A stretch of 64,000 nucleotides of DNA from Tolypeutes matacus (taxonomy: Eukaryota; Chordata; Mammalia; Cingulata; Chlamyphoridae). A program made the translations under genes and the position numbers. The stretch is taken from the NCBI GenBank assembly GCA_026826555.1, contig JAKSZT010054396.1, positions 12,975,200 to 13,039,199 of the forward strand, read 5' to 3'. The notes under the pieces are model-generated. The model saw only the letters and a list, made by a program, of their open reading frames with translations, did no database searches and was not told the DNA's origin. This document shows, piece after piece, positions 52,265 to 64,000 of this stretch; positions within the stretch are counted from its first letter, which is position 1, and every line of letters begins with the position of its first letter.

Positions 52265-52500
52265 GATGGGAGCACACACTCTGGACCCCAAAGGCTTGAG
52301 TTCAAAGCCAGCTCCCCCATGTACTGGCTATCTGACCTGGGATGAGTTAAATAATCTGTCTCTTGGTTCCCTAACCTATAAAACGAAAACTTATAATGCT
52401 ACTATCTTATAAGGTTGTTATGAAAACTGTGTTAAAATTCATGAACCACTCTGAATAATACTTAGCAGTAAGTTCTCAATAACATTTGCCATCATCATCA
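52265..52500 (+). mobile_element. MIR SINE
   Basis: The stretches gcttgagttcaaagccagct, atctgacctgggatgagtta, ttggttccctaacctataaa and gtaagttctcaataacattt give a nearly complete MIR. Confidence 0.8.
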
Positions 52501-53008
52501 CTACCACCTCATCCCCTTTCAGCTATAACCTCGGGAATCTATGATATTTGGGGTAGAGGGGTGAAGCCATTATGTTTGGAATGGGTGGGAAGTGGGGGTG
52601 AAAGGGTGTAAGGGCTCATCAAGAATAGAGGAAGCCAGACCTGTTGGCACCAGTGTCTCACCAGGAGTCCTATCCCTAACTTGATCACTGACTTATCCTC
52701 CGATTCAGATCTTCCCAGCAGAGGTGCAACTACACTACCACAAAGTGGCACCCACTCTCTGCTGGCCAGGCCTGGGGGAAATATTCTTTCCTTTGGAAGA
52801 AATGGCCTGATAATTCTCTTGGACAAGTAGAAAGGATGGAGAGCTGTGTCATCAGAGGGCTCTCCCTCAAGTCCAAGCTCAAAAACCTCCTGTCATCCTT
52901 GTCTACACAGATCTGGAGGGGAAGGCACGGCAAACCTCTCCCTGGGACAACATGTGAACCACTTAATTGGGGCAACTGCCACCCCCAAGCTGACCTGTGA
53001 GCTCCATG

Positions 53009-53228
53009 GGGTTTCAAAGCCAAGTGCCAGCTCCAAAGTCTGTCCACAAAAAGTGCTGCCTGGGCCAGTATCTGGTAAAATGGTTCAGAAATTCTAAGCC
53101 AGCCAACCTCAAAAGCTGAAAGCCCAGAGTCAAATTCATAATCACGGCCATTAATTTCTCAAGTGTTAATATAGCTTCCACACTACAGAGTTTGTTTTTA
53201 ATAATGCAGACAGACCTTTCACATTGGG
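53009..53228 (+). repeat. Direct repeat, copy 1 (pairs with 55399-55737)
   Basis: The run from ggtttcaaagccaagtgcca to tttcacattgg matches, in the same order and orientation, 55399-55737 with a SINE removed. Roughly nine bases in ten are identical by eye. The two copies lie in introns 5 and 4 of SMAD3 and bracket exon 5. Confidence 0.9.
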
Positions 53229-54443
53229 AATTTGACCTTCCCTCTGCAAAGCCCGACACTCACTGTGATATTATTTTACAAAGATGTTAAAACAAAGCCC
53301 CAAATCACATTTCACACTGGCCACTTACTTGTCAGCCTGTTTTTAAAGGGTTTTCAAGCATCTCCCAATATTCCAAATGATAGATTTCTTCATCTAATGC
53401 TATCAATTCAAGGACTGGAAATAATCGGGAACAAAAGCCAGTCCATCCACTCTTATTCACCAAGCTCAAATATTAACTATTTCTTTTCCAGAGCCACAAA
53501 GCAAGCCCCAGCAGTAAAGGCCAAACCAAACCAAACTCAGATTTTCTGACACTACCAGACCACAACATAAAAAAAAAAAAAAAAAAAAGTCCCCTTAATA
53601 AAAACTAAACAGATATTTCATTTGTTTTTAAGCCCTTTGGTAGGTTCAATACCAATGCCACAAAGGAGCAAGACCTTCCCACGCCAGACAGCTGAAGGAT
53701 GCACCTGGATTATAAAAATTATTTTCAGAAAAACTAACCCTGGAGTCCAATATCTGAAGGATGGTCATGGAAATGATGGTCCCATTACTGCCCCAAAACA
53801 TCATAAGATAACTCAAAATGATAAATGGGACATGGAAATATATTCGTGAAATAGTGTAAAGAGAAAAAGGGAATGAAAAAATGGTTATACATTATGACTT
53901 TAGTGGTGAGGTACAAGATATATATGCCTGATCTGTAAAAATCAGAAGGAACAGGGTGGGATTACATTTGCTTCTTTTTAAACGCCTTTTGTTATTGTTT
54001 TAATAAAAACTACATAATTGTAAGATGAAATGTTCAGATAAAGTCCAAATAAGTGTATCTGGAACAAGTCTAGGAAAATCAGGGGGCTGGAGTCTTCACA
54101 GCTGCTCATGGCCTTGTATCAAACCGCACACGTATGCTTGGCTGACCACAGACCCTGGCCTCCTGGGCATAAGGTTTGGGGGATTTTCATTCACTCACGT
54201 CTAAGTACCACCCAGGGGAAATACAAAGCAGGCCTAAGGTTGCCTCTCCTGCCACCACTGTTCTCAGGTTTCCACATTCTGTGGATGACCCCAGAATCAC
54301 TGTAACCAGAAACCTGATGGGCTGAGTAGGACCAATGGAGAGGGGGCGAGAGCCTCCCCTTCAACACCTCCTTCCCCCCACTGGCCACCAGCCAGGGTTG
54401 CAGCTAGAGGGGGTTACAGTCATATGCACAATGAAATACTTAC

Positions 54444-54494
54444 CCAAGTTATTGTGTGCTGGGGACATCGGATTCGGGGATAGATTTGGAGAAC
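54444..54494 (-). CDS. SMAD3: SMAD3 exon 5: residues 203-220, linker phosphosites
   Basis: A 51-bp exon between a cctcgcag acceptor and GTAAGT. It completes Gly203 and reads [16 protein letters not shown], leaving G for Asp220. It carries the three Ser-Pro sites of the SMAD3 linker (Ser204, Ser208, Ser213), which are targets of CDK8/9, GSK3, ERK and other kinases. These sites tune SMAD3 activity and turnover. At 17 codons with phase 1 on both sides, skipping would keep the frame and remove all three sites. Too short for an ORF scan; located by reading the SMAD3 protein across introns. Confidence 0.98.
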
Positions 54495-55398
54495 CTGCGA
54501 GGCGAGACAGTGTTATGAGACTTCATAAAAGATTCTTGGCCTAGAGAGTCAAATTACTGAACACTTACATCAGGATGGGGTAGCTCAACACAGCAAACCC
54601 TGATCTGAGACTCCAAGCCCCAGGAGAAGACCAAACCCCATCACCTTGCTTGCACTTTCCCTTTCTGGCTCCCAGTTTCTTCATCTGTAAAATGAATGGA
54701 CTGGGTGCATGAACTCAGAGCTCTCCCCCATGACCTGATGGGTTTTTGGTCCTAAGCGAGACCCACAGCTCAGGGCCACTAAGTTCTCAGCTGGGATGAG
54801 GGACACTTCCCCGTATATGCCGCCAGGAAAATGAAGGGAACCGGGAAGCCCTCTCCCCAGCTGCTCAGAGACCCAGGCAGCAGCGAGCTGGCCCTTCCAG
54901 ACAGGGGGCTTGCGGCCTCCCAGACACCACCAGCCACTGTGTTCTCTCAAGCAAAGGATGCAGCTGGCTCAGACACCTGAAAATACCAATTTCCAACCCT
55001 TTCCTCAGGTTTCAGGAAGCTTACAAACCTACCTCAGAAATCCTGCAACCCAGCAATCAGACAGTAGTCACATAAGACATGATCGTGCATGTGGGGGAAA
55101 AGTCCAACCTACTAGTTCTTCTTATCTATGACCCCTTCTCCACCCCACACCTCAGAAAGAAGAAAAAATTGGCATGGCATCAAAATGAACAGCTCCTCTC
55201 GTTCCTCATTCGTTCCTGGTAGTCACGGGACTATGGAGTGTTATTTACTTATAAACAGCCTGGTGGTGCAGGCTCTACCAGGTCACTTGACTCTACCAGC
55301 TCTCAGAGTCCCCATCCCCTGAAATCAACCTGGATCTACCAGTCCTTGCTGGCTGGGTCCTGCATCTGGCCTCAAGTATGCGTACTTTGAACTCTTCA

Positions 55399-55737
55399 GG
55401 GTTTTAAAGCCAAGTGCCAGCCCCAAAGACTGTCTGCTACAAGTGCTGCCTGGGCCAGTGTCTAGTAAAATGGCTCAGATTTTTTTGTTTGTTTGTTTGT
55501 TTTTTCCAGGAGGTACCAGGCATTGAACCCAGGACCTCATACATGTGAAACAGGCACCCAACCACTGAGCTACACCCGTTCCCTGGAAATTAATTCTAAG
55601 CCAGCCAACTTCAAAAGCTGAAAGCCTAGAGTCAAGTTCATAATCATGGATCATGGCCTTTAAGTTTTCAAGTGTTAACATAGCTTCCAACCTACAGAGT
55701 TTGTTTTTAAAAACTCAGACAGTCCTTTCACATTGGT
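55399..55737 (+). repeat. Direct repeat, copy 2, interrupted by a SINE
   Basis: The same sequence as 53009-53228, split after tggctcag by the SINE at 55479-55584. It resumes as attctaagccagccaacttc and ends at tttcacattgg. The start-to-start distance to copy 1 is about 2.4 kb. Confidence 0.9.
55479..55584 (-). mobile_element. Short tRNA-headed SINE (copy J, DAS-like)
   Basis: On the minus strand ggaacgggtgtagctcagtg is followed by a B-box-like GGGTTCAATGCC and an AAAAACAAACAAACAAA tail. It differs from the other copies in its head, so it is another subfamily or an older relative. It was inserted into only one copy of the direct repeat, so it postdates the duplication. Confidence 0.8.
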
Positions 55738-55869
55738 GGCCTGTTTCTTCTCCCTAACTCAACTGTAACCTCCATGAGGGCAAGGGATGAGTCTTTTTCT
55801 CCTCCATGGCACCTAATCTTCCAGGGGATGTAGAGTCATCACTGGAAATAACATGCCTTCAGAAACAGT

Positions 55870-56070
55870 CACAGGTTCTAGACGTGCTACCACTCATCAG
55901 CTACATGACTCTGGCAAAGTCATTTAACCTCTGAGCTTTCATTTATTCCCTCAGATATAAAATGTGGATTAGATCATCTATTGTGTGGCATTACGTGAAA
56001 ATTTAGTAGGATCACACATATAAAAATGCTCACACCACGCCTGGTACAGAGTGGTGGCCAAATCATGAAG
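55870..56070 (+). mobile_element. MIR SINE
   Basis: The stretches catgactctggcaaagtcat, ctgagctttcatttattccc and ccacgcctggtacagagtgg are a MIR. Confidence 0.75.
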
Positions 56071-56377
56071 ACCTAGGAAGGCTATGGGAGCTTCTCTCTG
56101 GTCTGAAAATGGTATATGTGGGTGTCATGGGAGACACGGGATGGGCAAGGTGATCCTCCGGCCGTGACAGAGGCACAGCCATGCTCAGTGGGAGGAAAAC
56201 CAAGCCCTGGAGCACCTGGACTGCCTTCCAAATGGGCAACTTTGAGGTGAGAACAGAAGATAAACAGGAGACCACCCCCCACCCCTACGCTTCCTGCGGC
56301 TGACTGGGATCCACAGAGCCCGGTCTCCACTTTATATAAATCATTCACATTCACAGCAGGGCACAAGAGGTCCACCT

Positions 56378-56445
56378 ATGGGAGGAGAGGAGGAAAGGAA
56401 AGGAGACAGAGGAAACAGGGTAGAAAGGAGGAAAAGGAGGGTGAA
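56378..56445 (+). repeat. Purine-rich tract
   Basis: About 65 bases almost wholly A and G (ggaggagaggaggaaaggaa and onward) on the plus strand, hence pyrimidine-rich in the SMAD3 pre-mRNA. Simple sequence; possible triplex-forming DNA. Confidence 0.8.
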
Positions 56446-57289
56446 AACATGACCACTCTTCCCTAATACAGACCCTGGCCTTTAGTCTGTTTACTTTTAT
56501 AACAGTAATCATGCTACAATAGGAAGAACAGCCAGGAGGGAAGAAGAGAAAGGAAAGTGAGAAGAAATACAGCATCTGGAGAAATGCTGCCTAGCTGGCC
56601 CACTTCCCATGCCAGCATTTAAGAGCTGCAAGCTTGCCGCGGTCACTTGGCTTCGAATACAGGAAGGTCTTCGATGCATTCCAGATGGGTTCACTCTGCC
56701 AGCCACTCACTGGGTATGTGTGTGTGTGTGTGTTTGGGGAAGGGGGGACCTGCTAAAACCAAAAGCGCCCCACTGCCCATGCTGCATTTACAAGGCAGCT
56801 GTGAGTCTCTGGTTCTTCTTTCAGCAACTGCACAATCTCTTTTGGGCTGCGTGCAAGGGCAGGAATGGAACATATGCGTGACCCTCCCCCCTCCTCCTCG
56901 CCCAACCACATACAGTGCAGTGCACATTCTATGTGGCAACTGGGGTTCAATTCAAGAAACTGCTGATTTGGAGCCAATGTGGCCCTATAACAAACTACAT
57001 GGGAACATCTGGAGGCATCGCTGGAGAGAACTGCAAGTTGGGTCCCAAACAGCAGGAGCATGTGAATTATGTTTGGTCACAGAGAGTTGCTCCAGGGGAC
57101 TTAACTGGCCATTGGCAAGGACCTTGCCTCCACTCAGGTTCTCTTTGACTCTCACCTGAACTATTTCAGGGGACTCCTTACCAGCGAACCAGCCCACAGC
57201 CCTGCCCCCATTAGCCCACCTCCACCCTGCTGCCAGCAACATCTCACAAAGGCAGAGATCTGGTGAAATCCTGCTGCAGTACCCCATCC

Positions 57290-57790
57290 GCCACAGGCTA
57301 AATGCCAAGCTCTTCCAAGCCCTGTCTAATGGGTCGTCCCATCTCTCCTCCTTCTGGAGGAGTATGTACCAGCCACACCAAGCTCATGGGCTGTAAGCTT
57401 CCCAAGCCCCAGCCACAAAGAGCTCACACCATTCCCAGAAGGTACCAGTCTCTCCTGTCCATGGCCCCACTCTGCCTGGCACATGCTTTGGCCACCCTGA
57501 TAGCTTGGCTACTACCTACACATCTTCAGGATTCAGCTCAAGAAAGTCCTACACGATGAGGCACCGCCCTGTCCCCAACACCTCTTCCCCAGGCAAGGTT
57601 AGGTGTCCCTGCTTTGTGTCCCTGATGCCACGTGGTGTCTTCCATCAAGGCATATATGAGACCACATGGTAATGGCTGTTTGTCTTGTCAGTTTCCCTAA
57701 TAAACTGTGACCAACTCAGGCTCCTTGTCTACCCCCAGCACCTGTCACAGTGCCTGGCACATAGTGGTTGCTCTATAAATACTGGGTAGA
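57290..57790 (+). mobile_element. L2 LINE 3' end
   Basis: The run from gccaagctcttccaagccct to gtttccctaataaactgtga, ending cacagtgcctggcacatagt and ggttgctctataaatac, is the sense-strand L2 3' UTR and terminus. Confidence 0.75.
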
Positions 57791-57842
57791 GGGACAGGAA
57801 GGCAGGCAGGAAGGCAGGTAGGAGGGTAGGAGGGCAGGCAAG
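57790..57842. repeat. (GGCA/GGTA)n simple repeat
   Basis: Imperfect AGGCAGGT-like units, about 40 bp from the exon 4 donor. Pyrimidine-rich TGCC/TACC in the SMAD3 transcript. Confidence 0.9.
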
Positions 57843-57876
57843 CCCCTCCGTTAAGATGAAGAGTGCACCCTGCTTA

Positions 57877-59821
<1,945 letters not shown>

Positions 59822-60748
59822 TTAAGTCTCCCAGCCTCGGCTCCCCTCATTTCTCTCAGACACAGAGGTCGTGGGGAGATCAAAGAATCACTACTAATTG
59901 TTAGTGGATGGAAGGAGCCCAAGGGAAGGAAAGAGGCCCACCAAGGAAGGCTGAGGGCCTCCCAGGGCTGGCCAAGTGGGCCATGGACCCACTGGGACCC
60001 TGTCGGAGGTGCTCTCCAAACCAGCCCTGCTCCAAGGAAGAGCACCCCTCTACAGGAAGGGGGCATGGTGCTTGAACCCTGCTGGGAAGGCATCCATGAG
60101 CCAGTGATCTGGTCCCAACCAACTCCAGGTGGAGGTGTGTAGGGGCAAGAGGACTGAGCCAACTGGACTGAGCAAGAAAATTTTTGCAAGCACAGATGCA
60201 AAGACCACAGCCATGCTAAGGGGGCAAAGCATGGGTGAAGCACAGAGGCCCTCTCAGTGGCTCTAATGGACACTCATCCAGCTCCTCCCTCCTAAAGCTC
60301 GCACATCAGAAAACAAGAGGAGAAACCCTCCTTCTTAGTTGTTATTTGAAAGGAGCAGGGAGGGAAAGAGAGAAATGAAGGGGATTTAAAGCAGTAAAAG
60401 CCTATGCTACAGACCTCTCAAGAGTTCCTTTCAGTTGGAGGTGGTTTGCAGGTTGGCCTGGGTATGGTTATACCACAGCACCACCTAGTTTGGAGGCTAC
60501 TGAGCTCAGGACTCAGGCAAGGTACATGCAGTGGGCAGAAGGGAGCCAGGAGCTTTGTTCTGCAGCTTCACCCAGGGCCAAACACACATGCAAATGGCCA
60601 GGGCCCTGTCCTCATGCAAGCAATGTCTTCTATGGGGATTAGGCTTCCCGGCAGCTGTGACCTGATGCCCCCACTTCTCAGGCCAGGCTACTTGAGCATC
60701 CAGCATGGCCCCCAACTGCCTCCTCACCCCATCCACTATCACCCCTCC

Positions 60749-60750
<2 letters not shown>

Positions 60751-60786
<36 letters not shown>
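60751..60786. repeat. (CA)n microsatellite
   Basis: About 18 uninterrupted AC units in SMAD3 intron 1; probably length-variable. Confidence 0.97.
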
Positions 60787-60788
<2 letters not shown>

Positions 60789-60999
60789 CTGCAGCTTTAA
60801 AGCAAGACAAAGAGAGATCCCACTCTCTGTAAAAGCAGTTTGAACATCAAAACCCCATCCTCGTAGCACAGCCTAGACCCCAGGGGTGACCCAGTGCTAC
60901 TGGCTAGGTCTGGAGAAGGCTGCCTCTCTCACCCCGACATGAGGACTAGAGCCCACTGAGGAGTCTTTCTTCAGGGGCAGAAGAGGCAGAAAGTCCCAT

Positions 61000-61190
61000 G
61001 TATTGTGAGTCTATTAGGCACCAGTTGTTGCGAGATGCATTTCCCCCTGTACTATCTCATTTCATGAATAATCTTTATTTTACAGATGAAGGAACCAAGG
61101 GCCAGGAACTTATACAAGGTCACAGGGCCACAGAGTAGTGGGTGAAAAGGGATGACTAGGGGTTAGAGAGCTGGCCTGCTGAGGTATTTC
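61000..61190 (-). mobile_element. MIR SINE
   Basis: The stretches ctttattttacagatgaagg, acaaggtcacagggccacag and gtgggtgaaaagg are a reverse-complement MIR. Confidence 0.75.
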
Positions 61191-61339
61191 TTGGAAGCTA
61201 TATAAAAATGTACAGCAAGTCTTGACCTAGTCCTTTCTCTGCAGCATCACCCCATCACTGATGTTTCAGATAAAACATGTGACCCACAGGGAAACTAGAA
61301 TGTAGTGTTACATTTTATATAAGTATAGTTTATATATGC

Positions 61340-61343
<4 letters not shown>

Positions 61344-61380
<37 letters not shown>
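61344..61380. repeat. (TA)n microsatellite
   Basis: About 18 TA units in SMAD3 intron 1. Confidence 0.97.
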
Positions 61381-61381
<1 letters not shown>

Positions 61382-62204
61382 CCAAAAAGCAAATTTTATA
61401 GTCAAGAAACAAATTATTATCTATGTCACTAAACCATGTGGTGGCTACAATATTTCCAATCCATACTATGTCATATAATGGACTATATTTTCCAAAGATG
61501 GTCACAATACTATCTCCCATCCCATTTGCTCTTCTTCCTCTGTGACCTTGACACTCTTCCAATCTTGTGTTGTGGGTCCAGGTCATCATCTCCTCTTGAA
61601 TCCAGTGGACTTCTCTGAACCTTGACCAACAAAGTATGGTGAAAGTGATGCTATGTGGTTTCTAAGGCTAGGTCATAAAAATGCTGTGCAACTCCACCCT
61701 GTTCTCTTTGGGATGCTCCCTCCTATAACCCAATTGCCATGCTGTGAGGAAGCCCACACATGGAGAGGCCACATAGAGGCATTCTGGCTGACAGCCAGCA
61801 TTAATCACCAGATTTCAGACGATCCCAGCCTGAACCATTCAGGCACCCTGAGTCTCCAAGTCTTCCTAATTGAGGCCCCAGACATAGTTGAGCAGAAATA
61901 AGTTACCCATGCTATGCTCTCTCTGAATTCCTGACCCATGGAATCCAAGAGCATATTAAATGTTTGGGTTTTTCTATTCCACTAAGTTTTAGGGTAGTAT
62001 GTTACACAATCACTGGAACACCATTAGAGGGAGAAGCCCTGGAGAGCAGGAACCCTGGCTTTCTCATTCTGTTCAGACATTTCTACAGAAAGGAGGTTCT
62101 CTGTAAACATGCCTGCCCTCAAGGAGTTTATAATTCAGTTAGGTAAACAAGATATACAAAGGAACAAACAAACATCAGGAATAACAGTAACCACTCTGGT
62201 TTAT

Positions 62205-62375
62205 AAGATTTTCTCAGTCCTTTCACATCCATTTCTCTCTTCTGATCCTCACAGCCATGCTGACAGGCAAATGTTATCAGACCACTACATAAAGGAAAGG
62301 GAGGTTAGGGGAGAGGGTTAGCGACTTGGCCAAGATCACTGAGCTCTAAGTGGCTGAACCAATGGGAGCCTCAGG
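62205..62375 (-). mobile_element. MIR SINE
   Basis: The stretches cttctgatcctcacagccat, cgacttggccaagatcactg and gtggctgaaccaatggg form the reverse-complement MIR core. Confidence 0.65.
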
Positions 62376-62420
62376 TCTTTTGACTCCTAGCTTCCTTCCT
62401 ACCTACTACAACACTTCTCT

Positions 62421-62614
62421 CTCTCTTTTTTTTTTTTTTTTTTTTAAGATTTTATTTATTTATTCATTTATCCCCCCCTTGCTGCTCGTGCTCACCGGGT
62501 CAGCTAACCATGCCGTGCGGGCGGGCTTGCCTTCACCAGGAGGCCCCGGGAACCGAACCCGGGGCCTCCCATATGGTAAACAGGAGCCCCACTGATTGAG
62601 CCACAGCCGCTTCC
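62421..62614 (-). mobile_element. Young DAS SINE (copy K) with perfect target-site duplication
   Basis: CAACACTTCTCT at 62409-62420 is repeated at 62615-62626. The insert is poly-T, TTTATTTATTCATTTA, a CpG-bearing body and a head identical in type to the copy at 12651-12842, including the B box GGTTCGGTTCC on the minus strand. It lies sense to SMAD3. Confidence 0.95.
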
Positions 62615-62660
62615 CAACACTTCTCTAATAAATAGGAGGAACATGAAAATAGAAACTTGC

Positions 62661-62795
62661 GTTGTTCAAAGTGTGGTCCTGGACCAGCAGCATAGGAAAC
62701 GCCTGGAAGCTTGTTAAAAATATAGCCTCTCAGGCCCACCCCAACCTACAAAATCGGAATCTTCATAGCCATAAGATGCCGGGGTGACACACATT
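62661..62795 (-). mobile_element. MER5A (hAT-Charlie DNA transposon)
   Basis: The stretches ttcaaagtgtggtcctggac, cagcagcataggaaacgcct and tctcaggcccaccccaacct are a reverse-oriented MER5A, truncated at its far end. Confidence 0.75.
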
Positions 62796-62969
62796 ACCAT
62801 AATGCATATCTATACTCTATAGACCATGACAACCCAGGAGCTCAGGAGGGGCAGAAAGCACTATCAGCTACCAGTAAAGTAGGAAGATAGGGAGGCTTCT
62901 AGAGGGACGAGAGCTTTAAGATGATGTCCGGTTTTAGACAGGTAAGGAGATTCCATTCATCTGGAGTCC

Positions 62970-63540
62970 CATGAGATTGTTAATTTATTGAGCAAATATT
63001 TTATGAGCACCTCTTATATGCAGCTCTAAGGATACGGTAGTAAGGGAAACAGATCTGGTCCCTAATTCCTTAGAACTTATGGTCCTGCAGGCTAAACTGA
63101 TATCAATCAGATAATCGTCCAGAGCTGCGACAAATGTGTCTGAAGGCAAAATACAGGAAGCAATGACTATGAGCTCACTTTGCTGAGGGGCTAGACAAGT
63201 CATTGCTGAGAAGGTGATGGCTGACTTTAAGGTCTAGAGGATAAGTAAGAACTAACTAGGTAAAGGGGTGTGGGAAAAGGGCATTCCAAGGAGGGCAAGA
63301 AACATGATAAGGCTGGAGGAACTGAGTGAAGGCCCGGAGCACAGAGGGAGAGAACCAGGTACAAGATAAGACTGGGGTGGCAGGCTGGGCTGAAGCTGCA
63401 GGGCCCTGGAGGCCAGCAGAAGGAGTTCTGCCTTTTCTTTATAAGTAATAAGAAATCGCTGGAAGGTTTCAGCAGGGCTGTGAATGTGTGTAATGCTGGC
63501 TGTGTAAGATGAGCAGATTGAGGGGAGTAGGGGTGGAGGG
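62970..63540 (-). mobile_element. L2 LINE 3' half
   Basis: Plus-strand text tttattgagcaaatatttta, ttccttagaacttatggtcc, gggcattccaaggagggcaa and gtgaaggcccggagcac is the reverse complement of L2. A 174-codon open frame on the minus strand here is L2-derived or chance. Confidence 0.7.
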
Positions 63541-64000
63541 CGCCGAATGAATGCGATGGGTGTTCTTGAATTAAGAGGTACCTGTTGGAAGTACTGCCCT
63601 TTCTACCAGAAGGCCCTTCCTGGGACCACCAGTCAGTGGGCATGATTGCTCTAATAGCTGGGCAAGGTGGCAGAGAGCCATCTGCAAGCTCTCTCCATGC
63701 CTCTTTATGACCGAGGGAACCCATTTGTCTGAATAAACAATTTATGGGCACTCGGAGGGATTAGTCAGATGCCACCAGAAGCACCAACAAAGAGAGAGAA
63801 GGGGAGGAATCCGATCAAACTCTTCAAACAGTGGCCTGGGACTGGGGAAGGATAGACAAAGGTCAGAGCTAGGCTTAGACATTGGAACTGACCAGGAGCT
63901 GAGACCTAAGGTCATCGCAAATGATGTAATTACCTCCCTCATGGGGCCTCAGACCAAGGAACCCCTACAGCTGGGAAACAGTAATTACCAGACAGAACAA

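Noticed and set aside
56647..57159. A 170-codon plus-strand open frame in SMAD3 intron 4
   Set aside because: It runs through a TG microsatellite, is antisense to SMAD3, and has no recognisable domain or conserved start.
63227..63751. A 174-codon minus-strand open frame
   Set aside because: It overlaps antisense L2 sequence in SMAD3 intron 1 and shows no family resemblance beyond L2 decay.

Overview
The window is nuclear DNA from a placental mammal, most likely an armadillo (Cingulata, Xenarthra). Two things point there. First, two vertebrate genes sit tail to tail in the order known from mammals. Second, the introns carry at least eleven copies of tRNA-headed SINEs that I recognise as the armadillo DAS family, beside placental-wide MIR, L2, MER5A and MER20 relics and L1. 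The species assignment is an inference from the SINE family. No bacterial, plasmid or CRISPR-like system is visible.

Layout. 1-26618 (+): the 3' half of AAGAB (alpha- and gamma-adaptin binding protein, p34). Five exons are present: 15059-15141, 21087-21183, 25253-25357, 25808-25857 and 26541-26618. They encode residues 179-315, and the earlier exons lie off the left edge. The introns are dominated by two antisense L1 copies (about 33-5285 and 16318-20650) and nine DAS SINEs. 26619 to about 27785: AAGAB 3' UTR. About 27.8-33.4 kb: intergenic, with a MER5A and a long antisense L2. About 33376-59723 (-): SMAD3 exons 9 to 2, with a 3' UTR of about 4.4 kb. 59724-64000: the start of the long SMAD3 intron 1; exon 1 is off the right edge. 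The visible SMAD3 exons total 1072 coding bases, exactly c.207-1278 of a 425-codon protein, with every intron phase consistent and every junction GT-AG.

How the genes work. AAGAB is a cytosolic assembly chaperone for the AP1 and AP2 clathrin adaptors. SMAD3 is the receptor-regulated SMAD of TGF-beta and activin signalling. They are neighbours by synteny, not an operon, and converge with about 5.6 kb between their inferred poly(A) sites.

Items most worth a second look: a 102-bp SMAD3 intron 2 that is open and in frame, so its retention would insert 34 residues after MH1; a strong G-quadruplex motif 18 nt after the SMAD3 stop; a direct repeat of about 220 bp bracketing the 51-bp SMAD3 exon 5; a sense 295-codon ORF in SMAD3 intron 8; a possible frame-breaking exon in AAGAB; a 112-bp retroposed poly(A) RNA end with a perfect 13-bp target-site duplication; and composite DAS SINEs, one of which sits on an L1 deletion junction. 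I did not find a convincing previously undescribed system; these are lineage-level details on a known locus.
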